Source of the DNA: Acidobacteriaceae bacterium
GTDB lineage: Bacteria > Acidobacteriota > Terriglobia > Terriglobales > Acidobacteriaceae
Direction of reading: 5' to 3'
Assembly: GCA_031296355.1 (NCBI GenBank)
Contig: JARLFX010000388.1
Span: forward strand, 1 to 64,000
Length of the DNA: 64,000 nucleotides
Shown piece by piece: positions 21,722 through 33,161 of the stretch (within the stretch, counting starts at the first letter, position 1; each line of letters opens with the position of its first letter). The position numbers and the translations under genes are program-made. The notes below the pieces were generated by a model that made no database searches, was not told the DNA's origin, and saw only the letters and a program-made list of their open reading frames with translations.

Positions 21722-23143
21722 ATGAGAAAAAAGCTGTTATTTGCTGGAGTGACGGCGGCCCTGATTTCGATTGCCTGCGTGTGCGCGGCGCAACCATCGA
21801 AGCACTACGAACCCACGATAGCGTCGCTCGATACGCATCCGCTACCGCAGTGGTATGCGGGCGCCAAGCTGGGCATCTTCATCCACTGGGGGCTATATTC
21901 CGTGCCGGGTTGGGCGCCGCTCAATCATCCCGATCACGATTTTTCGTCGGATGACTACATCAAGTACGATCCTTACGCCGAGTGGTATCTGAACACGATG
22001 CGCGTCCCTGGTTCGCCCACGGAAGCGTATCACAAGGAGCATTTCGGCGCGGACTTCGGCTACTATGACTTTGCGCTCGCGTTCAATCGCGAGACGAAGA
22101 AGTGGAGTCCCGATGCGATGGCCGCGACCTTCAAGGCTGCAGGCGCGCGCTATGTGGTTTTGACCAGCAAGCATCACGAGGGGTTTACGCTGTGGCCGAG
22201 CAAAACGCCGAATCCGAACCCGGTGCTCAAGGCGGCGCAACTTCACGCCGAACGCGACATTGTGGGGAAACTCAGCGAGGCGGTGCGCAGACAGGGACTG
22301 CGCATGGGGCTCTACTACTCGGGCGGCTATGACTGGACCTTCGATTCGGGTCCGATCCTCGTGAATGCCGATTACCAAGCTGTGAAGCCGCAGAGCGAAG
22401 CCTATGGCAAGTACGCGAATGCGCAGATCCACGAACTGATTGCGAAGTATCATCCGGCATTGCTGTGGAACGATATCGACTGGCCGAAGACCGGAGACGC
22501 GCTCGGCGTGGAGGCTGACTACTACAACGCTGTTTCCGACGGCGTCATCGACGACCGCTTCGGCATTACCCATGCGGACTTCAAGTCGCCGGAGTATGAA
22601 AAGCTCGACAAGATCAGCGAGAAGAAGTGGGAAGAGTGCCGCGGTCTGGGCCGTTCCTTTGGCTATAACCGCGCCGAGGGCGAGGCGGAGACGATTGCGC
22701 CGAACGAACTCGTCGCGTTGCTGGTCGATATCGTGAGCAAGAACGGGAACCTGCTGCTGGACGTAGGCCCGGAGGCGGACGGTACGATTCCGCCGGTGCA
22801 GATGGAGCGGCTGAAGGCGCTGGGCGCGTGGCTCGCGCAGAACGGCGAGGCGATCTTCGACACGACGCCGTGGACGCAGGCCGTGGGCAAGAGCGCCGAG
22901 GGGGACGAACTGCGGTTCACGCGCAAGGGCGACGATCTCTATGTGACGGTGCTGGGCAAGCCAAAGGCGCGGACGATTACGCTGATCGATGTGCCGGCGA
23001 AGCAGGGAATTGCGATCACGCAGCTCGGCACCCAGAATGAGTTGGGAGCCAAGGTGCAGACGGGCGCCGCTCGGATCGTTTTGCGCGAGCTGCTGAAGGG
23101 CGACTACGCTTACAGCTTCAAGCTGGCGGGCTATTTGCGCTGA
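21722..23143 (+). CDS. Alpha-L-fucosidase, GH29, secreted
   Basis: 473 aa from ATG 21722 with signal peptide MRKKLLFAGVTAALISIACV; an ATG 27 bp upstream lacks a signal-like start. GH29 features: WYAGAKLGIFIHWGLYSVPG, VLTSKHHEGF, and WNDIDWP (about residue 250) where the Asp is the expected nucleophile; the C-terminal ~90 residues form a beta-rich domain. It removes alpha-linked L-fucose from glycans in the periplasm or outside. The 3' end overlaps the convergent hydrogenase-protease gene by 13 bp. It stands alone, preceded by the nifJ terminator. Confidence 0.93.
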   Translation: MRKKLLFAGVTAALISIACVCAAQPSKHYEPTIASLDTHPLPQWYAGAKLGIFIHWGLYSVPGWAPLNHPDHDFSSDDYIKYDPYAEWYLNTMRVPGSPTEAYHKEHFGADFGYYDFALAFNRETKKWSPDAMAATFKAAGARYVVLTSKHHEGFTLWPSKTPNPNPVLKAAQLHAERDIVGKLSEAVRRQGLRMGLYYSGGYDWTFDSGPILVNADYQAVKPQSEAYGKYANAQIHELIAKYHPALLWNDIDWPKTGDALGVEADYYNAVSDGVIDDRFGITHADFKSPEYEKLDKISEKKWEECRGLGRSFGYNRAEGEAETIAPNELVALLVDIVSKNGNLLLDVGPEADGTIPPVQMERLKALGAWLAQNGEAIFDTTPWTQAVGKSAEGDELRFTRKGDDLYVTVLGKPKARTITLIDVPAKQGIAITQLGTQNELGAKVQTGAARIVLRELLKGDYAYSFKLAGYLR

Positions 23144-23619
23144 TCGGTTTTGCCGAGCAATCGCAGCACGGCCTCCTCGAGTGTTTGCTGTGCTTCGGGG
23201 ATTGCGGCTTGCATGATATCGCTGAAGCCTTCGCGTAGTTCGAGCGATCCGGCTCCGATGGTGAATATGTTTGCCTGGCGCGGTCGCGCGTCGTAGTACT
23301 CGTGCGCCAGTGCCAGTAGGCTTGTCGCGTCCAGATGATGCGTCATCAGGCGCGGCGGCTTGTCGTCGGCGAGCACGGGAGACACGGTGATAGAGCCGGG
23401 CGCCGTGTTCACGGAACAATCGAGAAAGAGGACGGTCTCGGCCGCGGCGATTTCGGCGGAGAACTCGGGTGTCCATTGCTGTGCCGCGATCACGCGCACG
23501 CCGGCGGTGTCCGCGAAGCGTTTTTCCGCCCATGCAGCGAGAAACGGCCCGATGCCGTCATCCTCGCGCAGGGTGTTGCCGCACGCGAGAATGAGGCATC
23601 GGGCCGTTTGGGTGTTCAT
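23131..23619 (-). CDS. Hydrogenase maturation endopeptidase (HyaD/HoxW type, M52)
   Basis: 162 aa from ATG 23619 (MNTQTARCLILACGNTLREDDGIG); upstream codons in the open frame are not family-like. GNTLREDDGIG carries the acidic residue that contacts nickel; LDCSVN and THHLDATSLL provide the other expected acidic and histidine positions. The protease removes the C-terminal peptide of the large subunit after nickel insertion. It starts 14 bp after the hoxH stop and is the last gene of the hox operon, so HoxH is its substrate by context. Confidence 0.9.
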   Translation of the reverse strand: MNTQTARCLILACGNTLREDDGIGPFLAAWAEKRFADTAGVRVIAAQQWTPEFSAEIAAAETVLFLDCSVNTAPGSITVSPVLADDKPPRLMTHHLDATSLLALAHEYYDARPRQANIFTIGAGSLELREGFSDIMQAAIPEAQQTLEEAVLRLLGKTDQRK

Positions 23620-23633
23620 GGTTACCGCCGCAC

Positions 23634-25055
<1,422 letters not shown>

Positions 25056-25058
25056 GGA

Positions 25059-25592
25059 TCAAGCTCCAAATCGCGTGAGCGCCGGAATATCCAGCGGCTC
25101 ACCAGTTACGAGCGCGGTCAACGCGGTGTAGAAAGTATCGGCGGAAGGCGGACAACCGGGAAGGAACACATCCACCTTCACGAACTCGTGGATGGGACGC
25201 ACCTTGCGCAGGAGCGTGGGCACCACGATGCAAGGGATCTGCTGCTGAACATCGGCGTTCTCGATGTAGGCGCGATCGAGCACGGCCTTGGGGCCGATGG
25301 GATTGCGCATGGCCGGAACATTGCCCGTAATGGCGCAGTCTCCCATGGCGACCAGCAGCTTGGTGTGCTCGCGGATCTTTTTGATCTTCTTCTCGTCGTC
25401 CACCGAAGCTACCGCGCCTTCGACCAGCGCGATGTCCACGGACTCAGGAAATATTTTCGTGTCTACGATGGGGCTGTAGACCACGTCGACCAGCTCAGCC
25501 AGCGCAAGGAGACGCTCGTCCATGTCGAGAAACGACATGTGGCAGCCGGAACAGCCGTCCAACCAGACGGTAGCCAGTGATTTCTTGCTCAT
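25059..25592 (-). CDS. hoxY: [NiFe] hydrogenase small subunit HoxY
   Basis: 177 aa from ATG 25592 ([20 protein letters not shown]). Cluster-ligand cysteines are at DGCSGCHMS (Cys14, Cys17), GDCAITGN and PGCPPSAD, as in the short small subunits of cytosolic hydrogenases that have only the proximal 4Fe-4S cluster. It has no Tat signal, in keeping with a cytoplasmic enzyme. The start overlaps the hoxU stop by 4 bp. It passes electrons from HoxH to the diaphorase. Confidence 0.94.
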   Translation of the reverse strand: MSKKSLATVWLDGCSGCHMSFLDMDERLLALAELVDVVYSPIVDTKIFPESVDIALVEGAVASVDDEKKIKKIREHTKLLVAMGDCAITGNVPAMRNPIGPKAVLDRAYIENADVQQQIPCIVVPTLLRKVRPIHEFVKVDVFLPGCPPSADTFYTALTALVTGEPLDIPALTRFGA

Positions 25593-26302
25593 TGCGCCTC
25601 CCTCATCATGTTCAGGTACGGCAGAAAGTCCGGATTCTTCGGATGCTCGGTGCCGATTTTGCCGCGATCGAACAGCGCGCCGGTGGGGCACACCTGTACG
25701 CACTTGCCGCAGCGCGTGCAGCTTGAGTTTCCCCAAGTGTCATGCAGGTCGGTGATGACGATGGTGTCGATGCCGCGACCCATCAGATCCCACACATGCG
25801 CTCCTTCGATCTCGGCGCAAACGCGTACGCAGCGTGTGCAGAGGATGCAGCGATTGTGGTCTGCCGTGAATCGCTCGTGTGACGCATCGACAGGCAGGTC
25901 AGGGCAGCGATAGGGAAGACGCACGTGCGTCAGGCCCTGGCTTTGCGCCAGCGATTGCAACTCGCAGTTGCCGTTTGCCACGCACACCGCGCAGGTGTGG
26001 TTGCGTTCGGCGAACAGCAGCTCGAGGATGGTGCGGCGATGCTTCTGCAGCCGCTCGGACTGCGTGCTGACTTCCATGCTTTCTTCGACGGTGGCGACGC
26101 AGGCGGGAAGCAGCTTGTTGAGGCCCTTGATCTCCACAACGCACAGGCGGCACGCGCCCACGTCGCCGAGTCCATCCAGATGACAGAGGGTGGGAATCTC
26201 GATGCCGTTTTCGCGGGACACTTCGAGGATGGTCTGTCCGGCGCGAGCGCTTACGTTCTTGCCGTCGATGACCAGAGTTTTGACGTCGACTGTTGCACTC
26301 AT
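25589..26302 (-). CDS. hoxU: Hox hydrogenase diaphorase iron-sulfur subunit HoxU
   Basis: 237 aa from ATG 26302 ([20 protein letters not shown]), overlapping the hoxF stop by 4 bp. N-terminal 2Fe-2S domain ([20 protein letters not shown] and LLPAC), a His/Cys 4Fe-4S site ([12 protein letters not shown]), and two 4Fe-4S motifs, [11 protein letters not shown] and [14 protein letters not shown]. This equals the N-terminal part of NuoG. It wires the flavin in HoxF to the hydrogenase module. Confidence 0.94.
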   Translation of the reverse strand: MSATVDVKTLVIDGKNVSARAGQTILEVSRENGIEIPTLCHLDGLGDVGACRLCVVEIKGLNKLLPACVATVEESMEVSTQSERLQKHRRTILELLFAERNHTCAVCVANGNCELQSLAQSQGLTHVRLPYRCPDLPVDASHERFTADHNRCILCTRCVRVCAEIEGAHVWDLMGRGIDTIVITDLHDTWGNSSCTRCGKCVQVCPTGALFDRGKIGTEHPKNPDFLPYLNMMREAQ

Positions 26303-27957
26303 GCCAGCACCTCCAGGCCATGTTCGGCGGCCAGTGCGGCCTTCATGTTGCAGACGCCGGCCGGACAACGTTTGTGCTGGATGTGCTCGATGTACTCATT
26401 TTTGAAGTAGCGGAGCGTGCTCAGCACGGGGTTGGGAGCCGTTTGGCCAAGGCCGCAGAGGCTGGTTTCCTTGATGGTGCCGCAGAGATCGACGAGCAGG
26501 TCGAGGTCGGCCATGGTGCCCGCGCCAGTACAGATGCGCGTGAGCAAGGTGTGCATCTGCGCCGTGCCCGCGCGGCAGGGAATACATTTGCCGCAGGACT
26601 CGGTCATGCAGAACTCGACGAAGAAGCGGGCAACGTTCACCATGCACGAGGTATCGTCCATGACGATCATGCCGCCGGAGCCCATCATCGAACCGGCCTG
26701 AATCAGCGATTCATAGCTGACCTCGATGTCGAGGTGCTCATCGGGAATGCAGCCGCCGGAAGGACCGCCGGTCTGCACGGCCTTGAAGGTGTGGCCGTCG
26801 GGAACTCCGCCGCCGATGCCTTCGATGATCTTGCGCAGGGTGATGCCCATGGGCACTTCAACGAGGCCGGTGTTGGTGATTTTTCCGGTGAGCGCAAAGA
26901 CTTTCGTGCCCTTGCTTTTGCCGGTGCCAAGATCGGAGAACCACTTGGCTCCGCGGCGGATGATAGGCGCGATGTTGGCGAAGGTTTCGACGTTGTTAAT
27001 GAGTGTAGGCCGTCCCCACAGACCGCTGACGGCGGGATAGGGAGGACGCGGCTTGGGTGTGCCGCGCTTGCCTTCGATCGACGCGATGAGCGCTGTTTCC
27101 TCACCGCAGACGAACGCTCCGGCTCCGAGACGAATCTCCACGTCGAAGTTGAAGGGTGTGTTGCAGATGTTGTTGCCGAGCAGGCCGCGCCGGCGCGCGT
27201 CGCGCAGGCAGGCCGTGAGGCGCGAAACCGCCAGCGGATACTCCGCGCGCACGTAGACGTAGCCCTTGCTGGCGCCGACGGCGTAGGCCGCGATGGCCAT
27301 GCCTTCAAGCACGCGCTGCGGGTCACTTTCGAGAACGCTGCGATCCATGAACGCGCCGGGGTCACCCTCGTCGCCGTTGCAGATGACGTACTTCACGTCG
27401 CCCACGGCCTTGGCCACCGTGCCCCACTTCAAGCCGGTGGGATAACCGCCGCCGCCGCGTCCGCGCAGGCCGCTTTCGGTGATCTGTTTGATTACGTCCT
27501 GCGGTGCCATCTCGGTCAGCATCGTCACCAGCGCCTTGAAGCCATCGCGCGCGATGTAGTCGTCGATCTTTTCCGGATCGATGTGGCCGGAGTTTTCGAG
27601 CACCACGTGCACCTGCTGATCGAAGTGTTCGCGCAGGTCGCACTGCAGTTCCTTCACAGGCGCGTTGCCAAGGCTGGCGACTACTCTCTCGGCGTGTGCA
27701 GCTTCCACGTGCTGATAGAGCGTCTCATCGGGATCGACGAGCACCAGCGGCCCCGCCGCGCAGAGACCCATGCAGCCGGTGCGGCGCACGAACGCCTTCT
27801 TGCCCGAGTCGGCAACGGCCTTGGTGAGCGCGTCCTTCAGTTGATCCGAGTGCTGACTCAGGCAGCCAGTGCCCATGCAGACGTTGATCTCGTGATCGAA
27901 CTTCGCATTTTCGAGGCGAACGGATTCGGCAATTTGTTCCAGTTCTTCGATGTTCAT
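26299..27957 (-). CDS. hoxF: Hox hydrogenase diaphorase flavoprotein HoxF
   Basis: 552 aa from ATG 27957, overlapping the hoxE stop by 4 bp. A thioredoxin-like 2Fe-2S domain comes first ([23 protein letters not shown]), then the NuoF core: NADH site [18 protein letters not shown] site [32 protein letters not shown], and the 4Fe-4S motif [13 protein letters not shown]. The C-terminus is short, without the extra 2x4Fe-4S domain of HndC-type bifurcating enzymes. It oxidises or reduces NAD(H). The unbroken EFUYH order supports a classical bidirectional enzyme. Confidence 0.95.
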   Translation of the reverse strand: MNIEELEQIAESVRLENAKFDHEINVCMGTGCLSQHSDQLKDALTKAVADSGKKAFVRRTGCMGLCAAGPLVLVDPDETLYQHVEAAHAERVVASLGNAPVKELQCDLREHFDQQVHVVLENSGHIDPEKIDDYIARDGFKALVTMLTEMAPQDVIKQITESGLRGRGGGGYPTGLKWGTVAKAVGDVKYVICNGDEGDPGAFMDRSVLESDPQRVLEGMAIAAYAVGASKGYVYVRAEYPLAVSRLTACLRDARRRGLLGNNICNTPFNFDVEIRLGAGAFVCGEETALIASIEGKRGTPKPRPPYPAVSGLWGRPTLINNVETFANIAPIIRRGAKWFSDLGTGKSKGTKVFALTGKITNTGLVEVPMGITLRKIIEGIGGGVPDGHTFKAVQTGGPSGGCIPDEHLDIEVSYESLIQAGSMMGSGGMIVMDDTSCMVNVARFFVEFCMTESCGKCIPCRAGTAQMHTLLTRICTGAGTMADLDLLVDLCGTIKETSLCGLGQTAPNPVLSTLRYFKNEYIEHIQHKRCPAGVCNMKAALAAEHGLEVLA

Positions 27958-28451
27958 TCCACCGCCCACCTTTCCAACTGCGCGATCATCTGCTCGCCGG
28001 TCATCTGGCCCTGCAGTTCGCCATCGGTCAGCACAACGGGCGCGCGTCCACAGGCGCCAACGCAGCGCGCCGTCATCAGGCTGATTTTGCCGTCATTGGT
28101 GGTGAGGCCCTGTGCGATGCCGAGATGTTCTTCGGCCGATGCCACCAGCTTATCGGTGCCCTTGATGTAGCAGGCCGTGCCGGTGCAGATGGTCATGGTG
28201 TGTTTGCCGGGCGGTTTCAGGCTGAAGTAGTGATAGAAGGTCACTACTCCATAGGCCTGGCTGAGCGGAACGCGCAGCGAGCGCGCCACAAAGCGGATGG
28301 CATCGTCGTCGAGGTAGCCAAACGAAGACTGTACGGTGTGGAGAGTCTCAATGAGAGCGTGACGGGCAAAGCCATTCTTGCGCATGGTGCCGTTCACGAT
28401 CTTCCAACGTTTGTCGTCGCTGGGTAGCGGCGGTGGTGCGAATGCTGGCAC
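27954..28451 (-). CDS. hoxE: Hox hydrogenase subunit HoxE (NuoE-like)
   Basis: 165 aa from GTG 28451 with an excellent GGGAGGA site four bases upstream; the open frame continues upstream without family similarity. 2Fe-2S thioredoxin-like fold: [10 protein letters not shown] and [12 protein letters not shown] supply four cysteines, and [19 protein letters not shown] is typical of NuoE. HoxE is an additional diaphorase subunit proposed to interact with ferredoxin. First gene of the operon; a CRP/FNR-type dyad lies upstream. Confidence 0.93.
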   Translation of the reverse strand: MPAFAPPPLPSDDKRWKIVNGTMRKNGFARHALIETLHTVQSSFGYLDDDAIRFVARSLRVPLSQAYGVVTFYHYFSLKPPGKHTMTICTGTACYIKGTDKLVASAEEHLGIAQGLTTNDGKISLMTARCVGACGRAPVVLTDGELQGQMTGEQMIAQLERWAVE

Positions 28452-28522
28452 AGTTCCTCCCGAGTGCGGACCGCAAATGCGATTTTGGTGCTGCTTCACG
28501 GTTCTGCGAATGCTCACCGCAA

Positions 28523-28584
28523 GTTTTACGTGGTGGGATTGTATCAAGCCGTGATACTCGTCACGGAGTGAAACCACAATCCCA
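28523..28584 (-). promoter_or_regulatory. hox promoter region with CRP/FNR-type operator and nested dyads
   Basis: CCGTGA-TACTCG-TCACGG (28549-28566) has the GTGA-N6-TCAC form of CRP/FNR-family sites. On the minus strand TAAAAC (28528-28523) lies 32 bp from the dyad centre, the distance between a class II site and a -10 box. A second dyad GTATCA-N5-TGATAC (28541-28557) and outer arms TGGGATTGT (28534) and ACAATCCCA (28576) overlap it. Start of hoxE lies 72 bp beyond the -10-like box. Regulator identity is unknown. Confidence 0.55.
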
Positions 28585-28802
28585 TCCTGTGAAACCATTT
28601 ATGGTCAGGCGAAGGTGGAATCTCTCGCGATGAGGCACGGATTTCTTCCCTGTACCATGAACTGCAATAATGCACGATTGGGATGATTCCGATTCACATG
28701 CTGATATGGAAGGGGCGTCCAGGGCGGCTCTCTCTTTTGAGAAAAGGCCACCTGGCAGCGTGGATGCTGTAAGCGACAGAATCGAAACCACAGTAGCAAC
28801 TA

Positions 28803-28839
28803 ATTACGGCCATCCCCAGGATCATGCGCGAGCCGTAAT
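28803..28839 (+). promoter_or_regulatory. 8-bp inverted repeat ahead of the reductase start
   Basis: ATTACGGC (28803) and GCCGTAAT (28832) enclose 21 bases and end two bases before the GGAGGTGA ribosome site of the gene at 28854. It could be an operator or a 5'-UTR hairpin. The remainder of the 402-bp divergent region (28590-28800) shows nothing I can name. Confidence 0.4.
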
Positions 28840-28853
28840 GCGGAGGTGAGGCG

Positions 28854-30215
28854 TTGAAAGGTGTGTTCGTCATAGGCGCAGGTCCGGCAGGAGTTTTCGC
28901 GGCACGGCGGATTGCACAGGCCGGTTATGAAGTTTCCGTGTTCAATCGCGACATCCGGCCGGGCGGTTTGGCGCAATATGGCATTTATCCGCTGAAAACG
29001 AAGATGAAGTCGGGCTTGCGCAAGCAGTTCGATCAGACGCTTGCCCTGCCCAACATCCACTACTTTGGTCACGTGAGGATCGGTGCGACTCACGACTTGT
29101 CGCTTGCGGAGATCGAGTCTTTTCGCCCGGCCGCGATCATCTTCGCCTCGGGCGCGCAGGGGGCCAAGCGGCTAGGTTTACCGGGAGAAAACGCCTACGG
29201 CGTCTATGCGGCAAAGGACTATGTGTACCACTACAACCAGCTTGAGTCGCACGCCGCACGCGACTTCTCTTCGCATCGGCACATTGCCGTGGTCGGCGTG
29301 GGCAACGTGGCTATCGACGTGGCCCGCTGGTTGCTCGAAGACAAGCCTGCACGCCACACTCAAAGCGTGACGATCATCGCGCGTCGCGGCCCGCTCGACG
29401 TCAAGTTCGATACCAAGGAGATCGGGCACGTGGAGCCGTACATTGCACGCGAGGAACTGGTGGCCGAACTGGAGCGCGTGCGCGCGCGCTGCGAGTACGC
29501 CGGCCAGGATGCGACGCCGGAGGCGGTTATCGCACGCCACTTTCCGCATGTGGGCGCAGTGGGCGCTGTGCCAGCGGCGCCGCGTCTTCGGTTTCGATTT
29601 CTTTCTTCGCCCAAGGCATTCATCCCGAATCGCGAGGGCCGTGTGTGCCAGTTGGTTTTAGCCGACAACGAACTGGTGCGGAACGACGATGGCAGCGTGG
29701 CAGCGCACGCCACCGCGCAGCAGACCGCGCTCGATGTAGACACGGTGCTGTTCGCGATCGGCGACCGCCACGATCCGGAGATCGGCCTGCCGATGGGACC
29801 GGAAGGGTATGCCATTCAACCGGGCGAGGAGCCTGGCTCGCTCTCCTATCAAGTCTGGGACCCCGTCAGCGAGCGAGTGCATCCCGGCCGCTTTGTGGTT
29901 GGCTGGGCCCGGCGCGCCAGCACGGGACTTGCCGGCATTGCGCGCCACGACGGAGAAGTGGGCGCGGACCGCGCGCTCGAATACCTGAAGGGCGCGCCCG
30001 ATCCGGGCACGCTTTCCGCCGACGCGATTCGTGCGCGGCTCGCCGGCAAGGGGCTACGCATCGTGGACAAAGAGGATCTTCGCCTGCTGGCTCGCGCGGA
30101 AGAGCGTCGCGGCCGAGTGGATGCACCGAATTCATTCCACATTGTCGAAGAGGCTGCGATGTTTGAAGCCATTGATGAAGAGCGCGCGCTGGAGGCGCGC
30201 GAGGCTGAAGACTAG
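28854..30215 (+). CDS. Ferredoxin-NADP+ reductase of adrenodoxin-reductase type
   Basis: 453 aa from TTG 28854, with GGAGGTGA four bases upstream. N-terminal FAD fold VFVIGAGPAGVFAARRIAQAGYEV, a central NADP fold VVGVGNVAIDVARWLL followed by a basic IIARRGPLDVKFDTKE, and the C-terminal GWARRASTGLAGIARHDGE. This layout is that of FprA/adrenodoxin reductase, which moves electrons between NADPH and ferredoxin. It has no iron-sulfur domain. Divergent from hoxE and upstream of hypF, so it may link the ferredoxin pool, fed by PFOR, to NADP(H) or to the hydrogenase. That link is inferred from position. Confidence 0.85.
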   Translation: MKGVFVIGAGPAGVFAARRIAQAGYEVSVFNRDIRPGGLAQYGIYPLKTKMKSGLRKQFDQTLALPNIHYFGHVRIGATHDLSLAEIESFRPAAIIFASGAQGAKRLGLPGENAYGVYAAKDYVYHYNQLESHAARDFSSHRHIAVVGVGNVAIDVARWLLEDKPARHTQSVTIIARRGPLDVKFDTKEIGHVEPYIAREELVAELERVRARCEYAGQDATPEAVIARHFPHVGAVGAVPAAPRLRFRFLSSPKAFIPNREGRVCQLVLADNELVRNDDGSVAAHATAQQTALDVDTVLFAIGDRHDPEIGLPMGPEGYAIQPGEEPGSLSYQVWDPVSERVHPGRFVVGWARRASTGLAGIARHDGEVGADRALEYLKGAPDPGTLSADAIRARLAGKGLRIVDKEDLRLLARAEERRGRVDAPNSFHIVEEAAMFEAIDEERALEAREAED

Positions 30216-30312
30216 ATCTCTACCGACTATGGCGTCCAGCTACCCGCCGCGAGCCGCGCAGCGGAATTAGCCGGTACGCTATTCTTTTCTGGAGGACGCG
30301 AGGCGACAGAGA

Positions 30313-32643
30313 TTGAGCAAGACAAGCCAGTTGAACTCCGTTCCCATTCGTCGTGGCATTGCCGTGCGCGGGGTTGTCCAGGGCGTAGGCTTTCGTCCGT
30401 TCGTCTATCGTCTTGCCACAGAGGAAGGGCTTGCGGGCTTCATCGGCAACGATACGGACGGCGTAAGCATTGAACTAGAGGGGCCGTCCGCTCGCATCGA
30501 GGCTTTTCTCGCCCGCCTGCGTAGCGAGACGCCGCCACTGGCCCGCATCGACGCCGTCGCCGTCCGCGAGTTGCTCCCGGCCGGTGAGCGCGGATTTCAC
30601 ATCGTCTCCAGCCAGGTGAAAGGACAGGTTTCCACCGGCATTCCCGCGGATGCCGCCACCTGTCCCGACTGCCTTCGCGAACTGCTCGACCCCGCGGACC
30701 GCCGCTACCGATACCCGTTCCTGAACTGCACCAACTGCGGCCCACGCTTTACCATCACCGGGCGCATTCCCTATGATCGGCCGCAGACCTCCATGGCGCG
30801 GTTCACGATGTGCCCAGCCTGCCAGGCCGAGTATGACGACCCGCTCAATCGTCGCTTCCACGCGCAGCCAAATGCCTGCTCCATCTGCGGTCCGCGTGTA
30901 TGGCTCGAAAATCCCTCAGGTGCACGTATCGAGAGCGACAATCCCATTGCTACGGTCATCGAGCGGCTGCTGGCCGGCGAAGTCGCGGCGATCAAAGGGA
31001 TCGGCGGTTTCCATCTCAGTGTCGATGCGACGCAGGATGCCGTCGTACAGCGTTTGCGCGAATGCAAACATCGGTATGGTAAGCCGCTCGCGGTGATGGT
31101 GCGCGACCTGGACGCCGCGCGTGAGTTGTGCGCACTTACACCGGCCGAAGAGGACTTGCTGGTGAAGCCCGCGCGTCCCATTGTGCTTGCACGAGTGCGT
31201 GAGAATAATGGAATCGCGGCATCGGTGGCGCCGGGCATTCCGTGGCTCGGCGTGTTTCTGCCGTATGCGCCGCTGCAGCATCTGCTTTTTGCCGATCGCC
31301 GCGTGCGCGCACTGGTGATGACTTCGGCCAATCTCAGCGAGGAGCCCATCGCCATCGACAACAATGAAGCGCGGGCGCGGCTTGGCGCTATCGCCGATGT
31401 TTTTCTGATGCATGATCGCGAGATTTTGCAGCGTTGTGACGATTCGGTGGCTGCTGTGGTGGATGGCGCGCCGCAGCTTGTACGCCGTGCGCGCGGCTAT
31501 GTGCCGCTCGGTGTGCCGCTGCCGCTCGATGCACCGCCGTTGCTTGCGGTCGGCGGGCACCTGAAGAACGTGTTCACGCTGGCGCGCGGCCGCTTTGCGT
31601 ACCAGAGCCAGCACCTCGGAGATCTCGAGAACCTTACGGGCATCGAGTTCTTCGAACATGCGCTCGCGCACTTGATGCACACGTTCGAGGTGGAACCGCA
31701 GCTCGTCGTGCACGATCTGCATCCCGGGTATCTCTCCAGTTCGTGGGCGTGCGACTGGGCATCCGCGCGTGGCCTGCTTGTGCACGCCGTGCAGCATCAT
31801 CACGCGCACGTGGCAGGGTGCATGGCCGAGCACGATCTCGCTGGTCCGGTGATCGGTCTGAGTCTTGACGGCACGGGCTACGGCACGGACGGCCGTATCT
31901 GGGGCGGGGAAGTGCTGATCGCGCGCCTCGACGGCTTCGAGCGTTTTGCGCATCTGGCATACGCACCCATGCCGGGTGGGGAAGCTGCGATCCGCGAACC
32001 CTGGCGTATGTCGCTGGGCGCGCTGCACGCCGCTGGTTTGCCCGTTACATCGCCGGAGGTGTACACGCTAGCCGGCGCAGGTGAAAAGGAAGCGCGCCTG
32101 TTGCAGCGGATGATCGACCGTGGGCTAAATACACCGCTGACCTCGAGCTGTGGTCGTTTGTTCGATGCTGTCGCCGCCGTGGTGTTGCGCCGCCGCGTCG
32201 TCGACTATGATGCGCAAGCCGCCATTGAGCTTGAAGGCATTGCCGTGGATGAGCCCGACGCGCAGTCCTACGCGACGGAGTTTGTCGTGCACGATGGCGC
32301 GCAACCCGCACCGGCAGAGATTCAAGTGAAGGCTTTGTGGAACGAGTTACTGGAGGATCTTCGCGCAGGAGTTACGCCCGGGCGCATCTCCGCACGCTTT
32401 CATGCGGGCATCGCGCACGCCTTTGTTCAGGCAGCGGTCCATGCACGCGCTCACTCTGGAATCGATCAGGTGGCGATGAGCGGCGGCTGCCTGCATAATC
32501 GCTTGCTAGCGCGGCTACTGCGCGAAGGCTTGGAGGCTCAAGGCTTCGCGGTCTTTCAGCACCGCAACGTGAGTCCCGGTGACGGCGGCCTGAGTTATGG
32601 ACAAACCGTGGTGGCCGTGGCTGCTCGGGAAAAGAAGTCTTAG
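30313..32643 (+). CDS. hypF: Carbamoyltransferase HypF, hydrogenase maturation
   Basis: 776 aa starting at TTG 30313 (no nearby ATG; GAGG ten bases upstream). Domains in order: acylphosphatase-like (VRGVVQGVGFRPFVYRLA), zinc-finger pair with CPDC...CTNC and CPAC...CSIC, YrdC-like domain (FLPYAPLQHLLF, VMTSANLSEEPI), and Kae1/carbamoyltransferase-like domain with HHHAHVAGCMAEH and SGGCLHNRLL. It makes the cyanide ligands of the NiFe site from carbamoyl phosphate with HypE. Other hyp genes are not in the window and must lie elsewhere. Its 3' end overlaps the convergent GNAT gene by 4 bp. Confidence 0.95.
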   Translation: MSKTSQLNSVPIRRGIAVRGVVQGVGFRPFVYRLATEEGLAGFIGNDTDGVSIELEGPSARIEAFLARLRSETPPLARIDAVAVRELLPAGERGFHIVSSQVKGQVSTGIPADAATCPDCLRELLDPADRRYRYPFLNCTNCGPRFTITGRIPYDRPQTSMARFTMCPACQAEYDDPLNRRFHAQPNACSICGPRVWLENPSGARIESDNPIATVIERLLAGEVAAIKGIGGFHLSVDATQDAVVQRLRECKHRYGKPLAVMVRDLDAARELCALTPAEEDLLVKPARPIVLARVRENNGIAASVAPGIPWLGVFLPYAPLQHLLFADRRVRALVMTSANLSEEPIAIDNNEARARLGAIADVFLMHDREILQRCDDSVAAVVDGAPQLVRRARGYVPLGVPLPLDAPPLLAVGGHLKNVFTLARGRFAYQSQHLGDLENLTGIEFFEHALAHLMHTFEVEPQLVVHDLHPGYLSSSWACDWASARGLLVHAVQHHHAHVAGCMAEHDLAGPVIGLSLDGTGYGTDGRIWGGEVLIARLDGFERFAHLAYAPMPGGEAAIREPWRMSLGALHAAGLPVTSPEVYTLAGAGEKEARLLQRMIDRGLNTPLTSSCGRLFDAVAAVVLRRRVVDYDAQAAIELEGIAVDEPDAQSYATEFVVHDGAQPAPAEIQVKALWNELLEDLRAGVTPGRISARFHAGIAHAFVQAAVHARAHSGIDQVAMSGGCLHNRLLARLLREGLEAQGFAVFQHRNVSPGDGGLSYGQTVVAVAAREKKS

Positions 32644-33161
32644 CCGAGCAGCCGGACCAGTTCCTGTGCCTCATGGCGCGGACCGAGGATCGAGATGCGA
32701 GGGATGCGTCCGCGCACCATCGCGACCTCATCGCAGCGGTGCAGCCGCGGGCAGTTCTGGCAGTCCTTGAAGATCTTGTCGGGTAGCTCGGCTTTGTCGT
32801 CGACGGTGCGGAAACCGAACTTGAAAAAGAAGTCGGGAATGCGCGTGAACAGGCAGACGGACTGGATGCCGTGCTGTTCGGCCTCCTCAATGAGCGCGCC
32901 GAGCAGACGGCCGCCCGCGCCTTGTCCCTTGGCTTCGGGCTTGACCACGATCGACCGTACCTCGGAGAGATGCGGCCCATAGAGATGGAGAGCGCCGCAG
33001 CCGAGAAAGACACCGGCATCGGACTCGGCTACTGTGAAATCACGAATGTTCTCGCAGATTTCCGCGAAGGCTCGCTTGAGAAGAGTGCCATCGCCGGAGA
33101 GCGAGTTGACCAGGTCGTAAACGTTGGATGCGTCCTGAAGAAGCGCTTTACGCACCAGCAT
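32640..33161 (-). CDS. GNAT acetyltransferase, probable N-acetylglutamate synthase
   Basis: 173 aa from ATG 33161 with AGGAGG six bases upstream. GNAT fold with acetyl-CoA loop VVKPEAKGQGAGGRLLGALIEEAEQ and FFFKFGFRTVDD. Similar GNAT domains are fused to the end of ArgH in some marine bacteria and act as acetylglutamate synthase; here the gene overlaps argH by 14 bp and is last in an arginine operon. A Cys cluster KDCQNCPRLHRC is notable and may bind metal. No other argA or argJ is visible in the operon, so this protein may start the pathway. Function is inferred from context and family. Confidence 0.8.
   Translation of the reverse strand: MLVRKALLQDASNVYDLVNSLSGDGTLLKRAFAEICENIRDFTVAESDAGVFLGCGALHLYGPHLSEVRSIVVKPEAKGQGAGGRLLGALIEEAEQHGIQSVCLFTRIPDFFFKFGFRTVDDKAELPDKIFKDCQNCPRLHRCDEVAMVRGRIPRISILGPRHEAQELVRLLG

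Noticed and set aside
26293..28170. 625-codon open frame antisense to hoxF
   Set aside because: No recognisable domain; HoxF motifs in the opposite strand explain the DNA.
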